Shown piece after piece: positions 53,301 through 64,000 of a stretch of 64,000 nucleotides of DNA. The notes beneath the pieces were generated by a model. That model did not search any database. It was given only the letters and a program-made list of their open reading frames with translations, and was not told the DNA's origin. Position 1 is the stretch's first letter. Each line of letters begins with the position of its first letter. The stretch covers positions 434,001 to 498,000 of the forward strand of contig VWZP01010273.1 of assembly GCA_013396995.1 (NCBI GenBank), given 5' to 3'. Source of the DNA: Dicaeum eximium (lineage: Eukaryota > Chordata > Aves > Passeriformes > Dicaeidae). The position numbers and the translations under genes were made by a program.

Positions 53301-56300
53301 TCCTGTCAGCTTTGTTAAAACCACGTCAGGGATATCTTTAGCTAAAAAGATCTAGCTACTTTTGTTTGATATAGTTCAGAAAATATAGTGGTTTTCAATA
53401 AAGATGTGTCAACTCAAAACTTTAATTGCTTTAATTGCTTGGCCCAAGTTAATGGAACCATTTCTCTCACCTGACTTCATCCTTGGTGCCAGCAAGTGCA
53501 ACAAAAGGTTTTAATCGTGAATTAGTCTTAATCTGAGTATAGCCTCCAATTGTGCTTCAGTTATGTTTCTCCCTTTCCTCATTAAGATGTTAATTTGGAA
53601 GTTTGGAGAAACTAAAATTATGAAAAAATACAGATTGGAAAAATCTCAGAAATTTTTCAAAATCTGAGGAAGCTCATGAGTTTCAAAACTTAAACTCAAA
53701 TCAGGAACAAAACAGTATAAATATTTTAGGCAACAAAAGTTCTAGTTTTTGATAACTTTCAACCATTTTTCTGGGCTTTGTATAACGTGCTGTTACTTGG
53801 GTAAGGTTGTTCTTGGGTTAAAGACAGGGAGTCTTTAACCCAGTTAAATGGCATCTCACTCTTCTGTGATAGCCTAGCCAACTCCAAAAGAAAAACCAAT
53901 TTGTAAAAGAATCCAAGCATGTAATGGAAGATTTATTTTTTTGCAAGCTGATTGTACAATTTTTTTCAATATTTAGATTCAGCCCATTGAGCCATCATTA
54001 GTTTCAGCATTGAAAGCAAGACATGATATGTATCACTCAGTGATATCTACCAGTGCACTGGTTCATGTCCAGCATCCTTCAGCCCAACCTTTCAACACCT
54101 CAGTCACTATTACTCTACCCTGTCCTCCAAACCCAGACAAAAAAAGGCAAGGAGGTGAGACAGAACATGCAAGAGCCATTAGTGCTACAGTAAAGAGGGT
54201 TGCTGCAGCATACCATCCTCGGTAAGAACCTCACTTCAAATTCTAAATTTTCATTTTCTAGTTCATTTTCTAAAACATCAAAATCAATTAATTGCAGCAG
54301 TTGTTGGTTTGTAATTTCTTGTATTAAAAATGTGTTTGTCCCTTAATATAGGCTGCAATGCCTATGAGCATTGTTAGAAACACTAGAGCAAACCCTCAAA
54401 TTTTCATGCTGTAGTTTCACCAGAAAAATTAATACAGTATTTGATATTCTTTATATTCTTTAAATATGCTGATCACTACATTTCTAGCAGGAGTCAGAAT
54501 GAAGACTATATGAGGATTTTTCAGCAAGAAATATTCAGGCATTTTCAACAAAGTCAAACATTGAACACGAAGAATAGACATGACTTAAAAGTGCTGTGTT
54601 CATAACACACCAAGTTGATTTGAGTCTGACCTTTGAATTTTCTCATCTCTACTTCTACACATTTCAATGGTTGCCTGAATCAAAATAAATGGCACAATGG
54701 TTAATAGTAGGTCAGTTTTTATGCACAAGATAAAAGTCCAGAGTTTTCCAAAGAATGCAGTACAGTATTTCTAAAACTTAGGTTTTTTGGCATGTCTTAA
54801 AAAAGGCATTAAAACATGAAGACTCCTAAAATAAAAAAGAAAAGATAATCTCTACCTTTCAGCAGTTTCTGTAGAATTGAAAAAAAAAAATCTCTAAATA
54901 ATTATATTATTCACATATTCTGGAGTATCTTTCCAGATACAGATTTTACCCAGGGTAGGTAAACCAGAAAAAGTCATGAAGGAAAGCAGAGGGGAAAACA
55001 GCTACAAACACAAGCTTGCTCTTGTAATAGTTCAGAACTATTTTTATGTTATTTTTTCTACAATTACTTGGCTTTCCAGGGCTGTGAGCACTTCTGTGAG
55101 AAAAAGTGGAGACAGTCTCAGTGACACTTTGAAATTATTAGGTCATGGAAACAAAGAAGAGGGGTGGAAGGTGTTTGATGATGTTATTATCCAGAATGCA
55201 CAGAACGGGCTTGTATCTTTTGAACTAAACGAGCATTTAGAAAGGTAATGTATGAATAATTTAACAAAATTTTATTTACTGAAATGTTTAGTTCTGGTGG
55301 AAATTAGTAGTGCTAAGAAATCATCCATTTTTAACCATTAACTTGCTCCTAGATTTGTTGCTCATAATTGCAAAGAAAAACCAACTTTTTCATTTCTAGA
55401 ATCTACACAATGTAGTACACTGAAACTTGAAACAGAAAATGCAGATATCAGTCTTAATTGGCAAATGTGATTTAGCTCTCTAACTAAAAAACCATAATTA
55501 TTTGGAATTCTTATTATGAAACATTATCTCACTTTCATGTAAAAATCATGTGTATTTGAAATCATACCTACCTAATCAACACTACTCTACTACTACCTAC
55601 TCTACACTACTACCTACCTACTCTACACTAGAAATGAAAGCAAATTTCCATGTTTTCACGAGTTGGAAACAAGGATGAAAATAAGGTAGCAAAAGCTCCC
55701 TTGGACACTGAGCCCCATATTATTTTTAGGAATAAATTATTAGCAGTTGATAATTTATCAATATAAATTTATATTAAATATTAATAAATATATAACATAT
55801 AACTAAATTAATTTTCTTTATAATTTAAATTATTTTAAATAAAGCTTTTAATTTTCTTTCCTTTTTTTCCCCTTAATATAGCTTTGTGGTCATTCGCCTT
55901 GCATTCCTTTTGGAAAACACATATCTTCTCCTCTTTGCTCAGGCTCTGGAAGAAGCTCTCTGTAGCACTATGGCTAATGTGATACTGTATCAGAAAAGAG
56001 AAAACCCATATAAAATAGTAGTTTTGCTGTCTGCATCTAAAGAATTGACCAATGAACTTCAAAATCTCCATGAGGAGGGTTATTTTGGTCCCCCAGAACC
56101 TACACAGCAGTTCCCATTAAGACAAGGAGAGCAGATTCATTTTAGGTTTAAAGGAAATATTTCTGCTTCAGGTAAGGCAATTAATTCATGCATCTGTATG
56201 AACATTATAAATTGCCCCAGATATTAAAAAAAGGCTGTATGGGTACACTGGTAGATTGAAGTTAGTCACAGTACATTTAGTTATTTCAGTGTTTTGTTTC

Positions 56301-59300
56301 TTGTCCAAGAAAGGAATGTGGAGCTCAATGGGAAACTGCTCCAACTGTAAAGAAAATGAACTACCTGAACGAGCTCCTGTGCAATGTGCTCTAGGTGACC
56401 CTGCTTTGAGCAGGAGGGGTGGACAAGATGATCTTTAGAGATCTCTTAAACCCCTGTGAATTCTGTGAAACTTTGATCCTCAGAAACATATGGTGTTTTA
56501 AGAATTATTTTAAAAGGACAGGTTTCTGTCTGCTGTTTTGACTGTGTAAATTCACTTAGAGTGAGCAAGAAACAAAGGCAAAATATTGCCTGTTGTGAGT
56601 TGCACTGTGAATTGAGGTGATGAGAGAGAGTTACGCCATTTCTGTCAGCAGCCTAGAAAATTTTGGGTAGTAGCTGCCACCATTCAGAGACTTGCTTAAA
56701 GGCAAAAGAGATAAGGAGCCTCTGAAAGGTTTTCACCCCAAATTGCATATAGTCTCTTCTGTCTTAGATTGAACATATAAATATGTATTTGGCCCTCTGA
56801 ACATTTAGTACATCAACTCTCCCATTGAAAACTGCATGTACCCTTAAGTAAGGAATATTCTTCAAAAAGAGAAGTCTCCAGCCCCTTAGAAATGTCTGCT
56901 CATATACACAAAGGACAGTGTCTATAGGTGTATCAAATAAATGGATTTTAAAAACCTAAAAATGCATCTACCCCTCTGCTGCCATTCATTTTGTTGTTAC
57001 AGATAGACATCCATCCTGAATAACCAGAAAGCATATACTTCTAATTCCATTCACAACACCCCTTTATTTTTGTTCTTCTCTATGTTATGTACATACCTCC
57101 TTTTCTGTTCCTTGATTTTCAACTTGTAGCACTGCCTTCACCACTTGTTCTTCAAGCCAACTATTAGAGGGCTAAGAAAGCTAGCTACAAAGATATGCCC
57201 ACTACTGAAGCAGGCTGAACTCAGATGTTCAATAAAGTAATAATAATAATAAAGAACAGCCGAGGAACAACTAAATGTTATATGATTATCTTTACTTGAC
57301 TCATGATAATAAATTATTTTTGATGCCATGCATCAGAATGCAGAGTAAAAAAAAATTTTTAAAAATTTATTATATGGACTGCAGAGAATGGAGAAGACTT
57401 CAGGAAAGTCTACAGACTGATTTTTCATTCACAAAGACAACCAAGGCTGGAGCTCCAAATTAAAGAAGTGGATGAATTTGGTAACCACAGTTCACCTCAT
57501 TACAAAGGAACAGCAGTGTTTTATAAAATTACCAAAGAGATGATACCAAAGAAATGGGAACAAACCTTACCATATGATGAATATCAACGTCAGACTCCAC
57601 TGTGCAAATTAGCATTAACATTGCCAAAGGTGCGTTTCTCACTTGATAATATTGGAGACATTTCCCTTTCTGCCTTACATATACTTATTAGAAAAAGGAT
57701 CTTGGTATGATTTTTGATTTACAGATAAACACAGAAGTCACTGGTGCACTTCTGGTGCATCATCAATGTACAAACATTCTCAGAATTTCTCTTAGCTGTG
57801 GGGAGGCACCCATAACCAAGTATAAGCATGGAAAAATTTCTAGCAGCAAATTTTCACCCATCTACTCTCACCAGCTGTTATGGCACTGTGAAATTATTAC
57901 TGAAGTTTCAGTTATATCATTCTTGTTTCATTGTCTTGAGAGCACAGAATTGCAAATTGTAGGACCATTAAATGGTTTGTGTAACCTGTCTTCCACCTAT
58001 CACCTGATTACTCTAATATTCCTGATTAGCCTCTGCAGTACTGTCTTGTGGGCAATTATCTCGATCTCTGGTGAAAGCTAATGCCATATAAATTAATCTT
58101 CAATATTCCTGCAATGAAATCTCATTGTAAACTTTTCAAAGAGGCTATGTACCAGCACACTATACTGCACAAAATGCTGCCACTAAACAAGTACTCTCCA
58201 AGTTGCATACATTTTAATACCAAAATATCCACAAAAACACTTGGTATAAATCTCTGGTGACAAACAGTAGCATGGTTCTTTTTTTGAATTTGTCTTTATG
58301 CTTTTCTCAAAAAATAATTTTTTTTCCAGATAATAGTTAAAAGAATCTGGAATGTCCTGATTTTGGTTGTGGCAAAGACAGATGGAATCTTTTTAAGGCA
58401 ACCATTCTGACTACTACAATTTCACCCATTTCTGTAAAAATCCCATCTAAATTTCTTTTGTAGCAAAGGCAGTAACTATACAATCATAAGCCATTTTTTA
58501 TATGTATATGCCTTTATTATCCACTTACAAATATATTGCTGACAGTATAGTGTTTGTTTACTTTCTATGCAAACATTCACATCAGTTTTTACTTTAAATA
58601 TATATTTCTACAGAAGTAATCTGATTTTCTCTAATCATTCCTCTTTATGGTGCTTTCCTTTCCTCAGCAACACAAAACACTTGTTCCTCTAACCTATTTT
58701 GTTCAGCACAAGTCAGACACAGTGCATTAGGTTTTGATGTCAAGTATGTGTGTGCATATCTACTGATATCAAAGATTTTGTATTTATGTGACACAGTGGG
58801 CTAAGGAGATAAAATATTAATTTTTCCTTTTCTGTCTATCCTGTTTGATATGCTGCTAGAGTCTGGTCATGTCTGAGAGGTCCATTTGACAGAGCACATC
58901 AATGTTACTGGCTGGGAATGCTTTTCAAAAATGGATTGCTGTAATACATATAGACATTATGAAATTACTATTCTGCTGAAGTTTTATGTCTAATGACTGT
59001 CTAACAGCAGAATAGCACGTTATTCCCTGCTTCAGAAAGGCAGTTGCATGGCTAATTGAAGGGCCTTCCAGACTAGAAAACTGCTTTAACTGCTAAGAGT
59101 ATTTTACTTAAGCTGTCAACTGGAACAGCAGGACCACATGCCAGTGCAGCTGAACCGTGAGTGAATTTAGCACTTCACCACAGACACTTAATCTTTAAAG
59201 GCAATTTACTGTTTTAGATCTAATGTATTGTATATTATTACACTATTTCTAGACATTACTAATTTTCAGTTCTTAAAATTCTTACTACTGTTTTAACATT

Positions 59301-61818
59301 AAGTAGCATAAAGTGGCTCAGATTAAAGTCAAGGCATGGGTAATTGAGTTCATCTACAATAACTTCGAAAATCTAATACAGACCTTTGAGGTGGTAAATT
59401 CTCATTAATGAATGAAAATAAGTTTAAATACAAATGCGTAATTAAACAAAGCCAGAGAAAGCTGAGTCTTGGAAGAAAAGCAATGCCCCCTTCTGGAAGA
59501 GCTTTATATTCCCTTTATTCTGAGAGCTTTTTAGCAGTGTCATTCTATCTTCACACTGGGGCACACCCAATGACAGAATTGTAGAAGCATGCAAAACGAG
59601 CCAGATTCAGACTGTAGAATCATGAAATAATTTGGGTTGGAAGGGTCCTTTAAAGGTCACCTAGTCCAACCCCCAAGATCTCAAGAGCAGTACAGCACAG
59701 GATGGTTTTGCACTGCCATGCAGTGTGTGCATCCTGTGCACACTGAAATCACCTCCCAGATGACTGCATACAGGCCTGATGAAAAGTTGTTTAATTCACA
59801 ATAGGTAATGGTTATGAATATATTGAGCTTATGGCTGTGCAGCTCAGTACATTTTAGACACTCCAAATATTAAACAGTATTTAAAGTCTGTATTATAGAA
59901 GTGATTAAGATAAGCTCCATAATGCTCAGTATATCAGAAAGATAATAACTTTTCTAGTCAGAGTTTCATGCTCTTAATTCTCAAATGACGAACAGAAGAT
60001 CAGCAAATAAACCTCAGGGAAATCTCCTTGGGAGAGCTGTGTATAAACAGCCAGGTAATACAACTGAATGTGTGTGACAAAAGTAACATGGCACTGAAAG
60101 AGGATAATTTCACTTTTGAACAAAAAAAGAAAATCTGAATTTCACTTCGTACAAACTAATCTCTTTTTGTGCTCAATGATTATGTAAGTAATTTCTTGTT
60201 CTATATGCAGTAGGAAACAACACTAAAGCCCAGAAGACTCATCTTTCTCAGCCATAGGTAAAACAGGACAATGTATTTTTTCTTTTTCTACAATGTTTAG
60301 AGGAAGAAAGAGCAAAAGCTTCCTGCTTTCTAATGGAACTTATCTTTTGAATTGTGATGATTTTTCATGATGTTTTATTAAAAGCTGAACTATGTAAAAT
60401 GAATAACTATAGCTACAAATACAGTGTGGTTACCTGACCTAACAATAGCTACTGCATAACTAAAAATTGTTCTTTTCCTTGAAAGGAAGGAAAAGTTAAT
60501 GCAATATTCAAAATTAGAATCTGTAGCATCTATGAAGGTTCCATACAGATTTTCTATACACACAGTTTCTATGTATCACTTATGCCATAATGCTATTAAT
60601 CAAACATTTTGAAAATTGTATGAAGGGTGATATTTTTATAAGAGATAATAAACACCCATTTGATAGATGAAAATTTAATTAATTTCTTTATTTTAATAGC
60701 TATATACTGGTTTATACCTGCTGATGGTGTTAATTGGTTTTTAATAATGACACAAATATCCTATGTAAGTAGAACAAATTTTAGATGCTAAGAGTTAAAT
60801 CCCCAAAATTTTACTGCAATCCACTCCCAAATCATGTGCCTCACATCTTACTCATCATCATTTCTCTTTTCTCAACACATTTTCTTTAATAGCATGAAAA
60901 ATTGATCCACCGTCCACAAAGTACAAAAAGAATTGTTTCTGATTCATCAGGTAAGAAAACACCCATTAAATTAATATAAATATAAAAAGACCTATACTTG
61001 GTATTTTTTTTATTTCCAAGGTTTGTTTCAGCTGTTACTGACACTTGAAAATGCCATATTCAAGAGGGAAATAGTTAATATGTTAAGAGATAGCCAAAAG
61101 AAAAAATATTGGTTTACCAGGAAGTGCAAAAGCTCTTGTAAGGTACTTTTGTGGTGGGATGTTTGGATGGCATATAATTTTTTGTATAAGGAAATTAAGT
61201 TTGTACTGGAAACCTCCAGTCTAATTGATTAATCAGTTGCTGTATATACTGAAACCCTTTTATTTTATTGCTAACTTTCCTCATTCAGTTCCAAAAATTA
61301 TAGATCATTGCTGAATCTGCTCTTGACTAAATTCACTTCATACCACAGAGCAGTTACCAAAAATAGCATTGGAAATGAGATAGGATGATGTTTCCACCAA
61401 AGTATAAAGCACACCCTATTTAGCTGGGGAGTTTACCCACTGAGCCTCCAGCTTTAAAAAGCTTTTCAAAAAAAAAAAAAAAGGAAGATTTATTCTTACT
61501 AATTTTTGCACTAATTTTTGCCCTTCAGAGGCCCTATGGGACAACTTGCTGTTGTGGCTTGCAGAAGAGCTTGCAGAAGATAATACATCATTGTTTGCTT
61601 TACGTTTACCTGTTCGACGGAGCGTACGTCAGCTGGTTGGGCTGAAGTGCCCTGATAATTTAACACAGCAGATCTATGAGCTGCTGTGCTGCTGGGAAAA
61701 GACCCATCCAAAGTCAGCTGATAAACAGCAGCTCTTGTCTCGCTATTTGCAGAAGAGTGGCAGAAGGGATCTTTCAGAAGAGCTTTGTTTAAAGTGGCAA
61801 AATAAGGTGCTCACTTGA
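46701..61818 (+). CDS. DTHD1: DTHD1, spliced CDS (11 exons; exon 9 end unresolved)
   Basis: Joined exons: 46701-46971, 50721-51528, 52018-52345, 52972-53151, 53977-54221, 55080-55244, 55882-56171, 57385-57629, 57725-(end uncertain), 60893-60950 and 61529-61818. Exons 1-8 join in phase to 844 codons; exons 10 and 11 also fit each other. Order of parts: helical N-terminus, a disordered acidic Ser/Glu/Lys linker (exon 2), a ZU5-like beta domain (exons 3-4), a middle region, and a C-terminal death domain. The place beside ARAP2 in head-to-head order matches human 4p14. DTHD1 is little studied; a human variant has been reported in Leber congenital amaurosis with myopathy. Identified by neighbour, layout and death domain rather than by a residue-level comparison. 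Confidence 0.88.
47465..47990 (+). mobile_element. Fragment of the same avian LTR-type repeat
   Basis: Shares the CCTTTCCTCCACCCCTTCTT and CCTTTACCTCCTCTCCTTCC section with the copy at 4.55 kb, and carries the part deleted there (CTCGGGCTGCAGGGTATCTG, CTTCAAGGGAATCTCTGCTCC). The ORFs on both strands of this stretch are by-products. Lies in DTHD1 intron 1. Confidence 0.6.
48085..48675 (+). mobile_element. CR1 LINE 3' fragment
   Basis: Shows GGAGGTGAATCTCCCTCTCT, GAAGATGATCAGAGGGATCA, GTTCAAGGCCAGGCTGGGTA and the ending ACAATGATTCTATGATG. A fairly long, diverged CR1 3' end in DTHD1 intron 1. Confidence 0.92.
50341..50384. repeat. (TA)n microsatellite
   Basis: About 16 TA units, changing to TATG near the right end; in DTHD1 intron 1. 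Confidence 0.95.
50490..50517. repeat. Perfect inverted repeat, 12-bp arms
   Basis: TAGACAAGTACA, loop AAAA, TGTACTTGTCTA, about 200 bp before DTHD1 exon 2. Confidence 0.85.
50721..51528 (+). CDS. DTHD1: DTHD1 exon 2 (disordered linker)
   Basis: Acceptor TTTTGCCTCAG, donor AAAGA|GTAAGC. Starts with a helical piece (YSGIIDYLQKVKEYL) continuing exon 1, then about 230 residues rich in Ser, Glu, Lys, Asp and Gln without clear domains, typical of a disordered linker. 808 nt, the largest exon of the gene in this window. Enters with two bases and leaves two. Confidence 0.9.
51529..52017. other. DTHD1 intron 2
   Basis: Unique sequence ending in a long T run before the exon 3 acceptor. Confidence 0.85.
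52018..52345 (+). CDS. DTHD1: DTHD1 exon 3 (start of ZU5-like domain)
   Basis: Acceptor after a long T run (TTTAATAG), donor AAG|GTGAGT. Contains IACFIKAPATVLENLKCNIL, an acidic segment, and FDYEKLLFPINIAIPFT, the alternating hydrophobic strands expected of a ZU5-like beta domain as in UNC5, ankyrin and PIDD proteins. Ends in phase 0. Confidence 0.9.
52346..52971. other. DTHD1 intron 3
   Basis: Unique sequence; nothing recognised. Confidence 0.85.
52972..53151 (+). CDS. DTHD1: DTHD1 exon 4 (end of ZU5-like domain)
   Basis: Acceptor CTTTATTCAG, donor AAG|GTAAGC; exactly 60 codons, phase 0 to 0. Reads ESFAEVKIYHLGVFSVLSC; the H-x-GxFSV pattern resembles the closing strand of ZU5 domains. The frame stays open past the donor to about 53355, giving an alternative reading that I do not favour. 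Confidence 0.9.
53152..53976. other. DTHD1 intron 4
   Basis: Unique sequence. The first 200 bases stay open in frame with exon 4 until TAG near 53353. Confidence 0.85.
53977..54221 (+). CDS. DTHD1: DTHD1 exon 5
   Basis: Acceptor TTTTCAATATTTAG, donor CTCG|GTAAGA. Starts IQPIEPSLVSALKARHD and carries TSVTITLPCPPNPDKK, a beta-strand and proline pattern like the second ZU5/UPA segment of related death-domain proteins. Leaves two bases (CG) completed by G of exon 6. Confidence 0.9.
54222..55079. other. DTHD1 intron 5
   Basis: Unique AT-rich sequence with short A runs; nothing else seen. Confidence 0.85.
55080..55244 (+). CDS. DTHD1: DTHD1 exon 6
   Basis: Acceptor TTGGCTTTCCAG, donor AAAG|GTAATG. 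Reads RAVSTSVRKSGDSLSDTLKL, then EGWKVFDDVIIQNAQNGLVSF. The strand-rich pattern WKVFDDV suggests a second beta domain. Frame and phase (one base in, two out) fit both neighbours. Confidence 0.9.
55245..55881. other. DTHD1 intron 6
   Basis: Contains the CTAC simple repeat and a very AT-rich end. Confidence 0.85.
55570..55630. repeat. CTAC-type simple repeat
   Basis: Irregular repetition of ACCTA, CTACTCTACACTACTAC units, in DTHD1 intron 6. Confidence 0.8.
55882..56171 (+). CDS. DTHD1: DTHD1 exon 7
   Basis: Acceptor CCCCTTAATATAG, donor TTCAG|GTAAGG. Encodes SFVVIRLAFLLENTYLLL and a helix/strand mix ending in GEQIHFRFKGNISAS. The exon closes the domain begun in exon 6. One base in, one base out. 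Confidence 0.9.
56172..57384. other. DTHD1 intron 7
   Basis: Holds a CR1 end fragment and a short (AAT)n tract at about 57237. Confidence 0.8.
56295..56472 (+). mobile_element. CR1 LINE 3' fragment
   Basis: GCTCTAGGTGACCCTGCTTT followed by GGACAAGATGATCTTTAGAG and TCTGTGAA at the end, as in CR1 tails. Lies in DTHD1 intron 7. Confidence 0.8.
57385..57629 (+). CDS. DTHD1: DTHD1 exon 8
   Basis: Acceptor GGACTGCAG has a poor pyrimidine tract, but it is the only one seen that gives the two bases needed after exon 7. Reads ENGEDFRKVYRLIFHSQRQP and continues LELQIKEVDEFGNHSSPHYK. Donor CCAAAG|GTGCGT; ends in phase 0. Confidence 0.85.
57725..58081 (+). CDS. DTHD1: DTHD1 exon 9 (3' boundary unresolved; drawn to the first stop)
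   Basis: Acceptor TTTTTGATTTACAG is good and the frame continues from exon 8: INTEVTGALLVHHQCTNILR, then ISLSCGEAPITKYKHGK. A phase-0 donor is needed for exon 10, but in-frame candidates are weak: GAA|GTTTCA at 57904, TCA|GTTATA at 57910, ATT|GTAGGA at 57958. The frame runs on to TAA at 58079-58081, with a hydrophobic stretch (LITLIFLISLCSTVLWAIIS) near its end. Either the exon ends at a weak donor, a further exon is hidden downstream, or there is a transcript form ending here. Confidence 0.6.
   Translation: MNTEVTGALLVHHQCTNILRISLSCGEAPITKYKHGKISSSKFSPIYSHQLLWHCEIITEVSVISFLFHCLESTELQIVGPLNGLCNLSSTYHLITLIFLISLCSTVLWAIISISGES
58082..60892. other. DTHD1 intron 9 region
   Basis: One small CR1 piece at 59.6 kb. 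May hide an exon needed to link exons 9 and 10; I examined stretches near 58331 and 60113 and could not make a convincing one. Confidence 0.6.
59617..59700 (-). mobile_element. CR1 LINE 3'-end fragment
   Basis: AGAATCATGAAATAATTTGG, GTTGGAAGGGTCCTTTAAAG and CACCTAGTCCAACCCCCAAG: reverse-strand CR1 end, very short. Confidence 0.8.
60893..60950 (+). CDS. DTHD1: DTHD1 exon 10 (58 nt)
   Basis: Acceptor TTTTCTTTAATAG, donor TCAG|GTAAGA. Only the phase-0 frame is open (HEKLIHRPQSTKRIVSDSS), and it leaves the single base that exon 11 needs. This two-sided fit supports it as a real exon, though no domain is visible. Confidence 0.65.
60951..61528. other. DTHD1 intron 10
   Basis: Contains an in-phase open stretch at 61021-61232 preceded by an acceptor-like TTTATTTCCAAG; possible alternative last exon, otherwise intron. 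Confidence 0.6.
61529..61818 (+). CDS. DTHD1: DTHD1 exon 11 (death domain, stop codon)
   Basis: Acceptor TTTGCCCTTCAG. Encodes ALWDNLLLWLAEELAEDN, then RSVRQLVGLKCPDNLTQQIY, LLCCWEKTHPKSADKQQLL and SRYLQKSGRRDLSEEL, a six-helix death-domain pattern with the typical LxxWxxxxP core before the last helices. TGA at 61816-61818. Death domains pair with other death domains in signalling complexes; the partner of DTHD1 is not known to me. Confidence 0.92.
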
Positions 61819-64000
61819 CAGAATCGCTGGCAACCCCCAGCCCAATTTCTCTTCTATCTTGTTGAAGTGTATGAATATTTCCATGATACTTCTGGGTGAA
61901 CAAGTGACAGGGATATCAGTCAGGATAAGACTGTTTGTTACTCTGCAACCTCTTTACTAAAGCAAAGTGTGAGAGCCATGTCCTTGCTTGATAAAAGTGA
62001 ACATTTCTTACACAGAAAAGTCAGATATTAAAAATGTTGGTATGAAGGATTATAGACTGATGTGCATAGATTTCTGAGGACTTTAACTGTTTGCACATGC
62101 CATATGCAGTCAACACAGTATTTTGACGTATCTTAAACATTAGAAACTATTAATTATATCAAAATCATATGAATAGTTCTATAATATATGGATTACTCTA
62201 TGTCCAGTTTTAATAAATACCAAATTCTTCAGATTAAAGCCTAATGTACAGACAGAGGTAACTTCTTCTTACTTTTAGATTTGTTAGTAATTAATTCTGC
62301 TATATATCCCAAGATTTCAGTGTTAGCTCATGTGAATATGTAGTCTCTTTCCTGAACTTATGAGACTTGTTGCCTCACTTTAAACTGTCACTGTAATGGA
62401 GTCTTTTAGGTTACCATCAGATATGGAAAAAGGACTATTTCTTCATAAAAATTCATAAAAATGTATGGCTTTGACATTTTGTTTGTTATACTAAGTTCTT
62501 GTATTGAAGGTACAGATAGTAAACCAGAAGTATTTGTGCCATTCCTTATTCATGTTTTCAATCTCTAAAAATTAATCTTTTTCCAAAATGCTTAGTAGGA
62601 CTAACCTAATTTTTAAGTCAGAGCAACAGCAAAGCTGGTGTTCTATAATGATGTTTCTATTGAAATAATATTTACCATCTTCTGTTATTTACTTCTATAT
62701 TGCAATCCACCTCATAAAACACACCAAAAGTTTTTCTAAACACTAAACTGAATTCTGTTAAAGGCAAGAAGTAGTTGGCAAGAGTCAGTGAAAAACAATT
62801 CTGAGAGCAAGACGACTCCTTGGTACTGACTCATATTGTGATTACACAGCCTGTCACATCTGTGTGACTTCCCTACTGCTTCAGAAATGTGCAACAGATG
62901 GCTCTTTCTTCAAGTCCACCTGTGCACAATTAATTACTGTTGTTCTTCTGATACCTATTCGATGCACCAATTATTTTCCTTTTTCACCTCTCCTTTAATC
63001 ATATAATATAAAATCTAAATATTAATCTCAATCAAAACGTTATTGATCTAAACTTTATTAATTTTTAGGCTATTTACAAACCCTGTATGTCTTTCTGGCA
63101 AATCTTAATTGTGATACATAGTTACTCTGTGTATTTTATTTCTAGAGATCATATATTTGTAATATTTACAAATTGCTACTGTAAATGAGAAAATTGCATG
63201 GTAACAGAAAAGATTAATAGGAATAGTATTAATTAGTTTTATTAATCTAGTCACTAATGTCTCATCTGACATTATTATCAGTTTTTAGATGTAAGACAAA
63301 TATTCAAGTAATTTAACTCCCTCTCTGAGAATGAAACGTTACAACCCTCTCTCTTTTTTTTTAATAAAGAGGGTCTTTTAACTGTAAGCGGACTTCTTAT
63401 TAGAGAAAAGAATTATCACACTTTTCCCAATGCTGAACACCTTTTGCCACCAGGCATATGTTATAAGTGCCTTCTCTTAAAGACTAAATACCCATTTGCT
63501 AGCTCATCAGGTATCTTCAATATGTATATTAGGATCACGGTTCAATGTATGATGGCACGACAAACAACACCGGAAATATCGCTAAAAATTTGACTTTGTT
63601 TCTCCACCAAAATTAAAACCGTTTGATACAACTTCCAATATTCTGCCACAAGATGGCAGCACTGTCTAACGAAAAATACATGCATGTAATATCATTTATT
63701 ACACCAGTCACAGGCTGATATGGCTCAAATATTAATGTGGAAAGTCCAATTTCTTAACTACTATCAACATTGATCTTTGCTTTTCAGGCAATCAGATATT
63801 GTCTCCTAAATGAAAGGGCTCCCTTAGTGAGATTTAAACTGACTGAACTGCAATTAAAATATGGAAAAGAATAAGAACTACATGGGACAAATCTACTTCT
63901 GTGCTATGTGTTTTTATTGACTATAAAAAATATGTAGGAGGAAAAGCAATATCTGAGCTTTATGGCTTAGAATGTGAATGATTTCCAACTCTAAAGAGAA
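61819..64000. other. DTHD1 3'UTR and downstream sequence
   Basis: AT-rich, candidate AATAAA at 62212 and about 63364. No further gene or repeat recognised up to the window edge. Confidence 0.65.
62212..62217 (+). terminator. Candidate DTHD1 polyadenylation signal
   Basis: AATAAA about 400 nt after the stop codon, with an ATTAAA some 20 nt further. Another AATAAA is at about 63364. Which one is used cannot be told from sequence. Confidence 0.4.

Noticed and set aside
60113..60184. Possible extra DTHD1 exon ending at TTAT|GTAAGT
   Set aside because: Good donor, but the upstream acceptor (CACTGAAAG) has no pyrimidine tract and the peptide (many Lys, Phe) looks random.

Overview
The window is vertebrate nuclear DNA, most probably from a bird. 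Evidence for a bird: several truncated CR1 LINE copies with the typical CATAGAATGG...GTTGGAAGGG tail, solo LTRs of types familiar from avian genomes, small AT-rich introns, one GC-rich CpG island, and split exons with GT-AG junctions. There are no bacterial-style operons; long single-frame ORFs outside the exons below look like chance.

Two genes lie head to head. On the minus strand (about 38.4 kb down to 6.06 kb, running off the left edge) is the 5' half of ARAP2, an Arf-GAP/Rho-GAP scaffold with SAM, PH and ankyrin domains. I could join eight coding exons, all phase-consistent, giving the first 609 codons: SAM domain, a fast-evolving linker, all of PH1 and the start of PH2. Its non-coding first exon lies in the CpG island at 38.17-38.87 kb, so the promoter is there. 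The ArfGAP, RhoGAP, RA and later PH domains must lie left of the window.

On the plus strand (46.7-61.8 kb) is DTHD1, the death-domain-containing protein that neighbours ARAP2 in the same divergent order on human 4p14. I joined exons 1-8 with matching phases (844 codons); exon 9 has a clear acceptor but no convincing donor; exons 10 and 11 (the death domain) again fit each other in phase. Intron 1 seems to use a GC-AG splice pair, as only the GC donor keeps the frame.

Between the genes (38.9-46.6 kb) and in the introns there is mostly unique AT-rich sequence with CR1 fragments, LTR remnants, simple repeats and a few perfect inverted repeats. Nothing points to a new biological system. The items most worth a second look are splicing details: tandem acceptors in a 71-nt ARAP2 exon, the GC donor in DTHD1, and two possible DTHD1 3' ends lacking the death domain, plus a perfect 17-bp hairpin next to a tandem duplication in ARAP2 intron 7 (coding-exon numbering).
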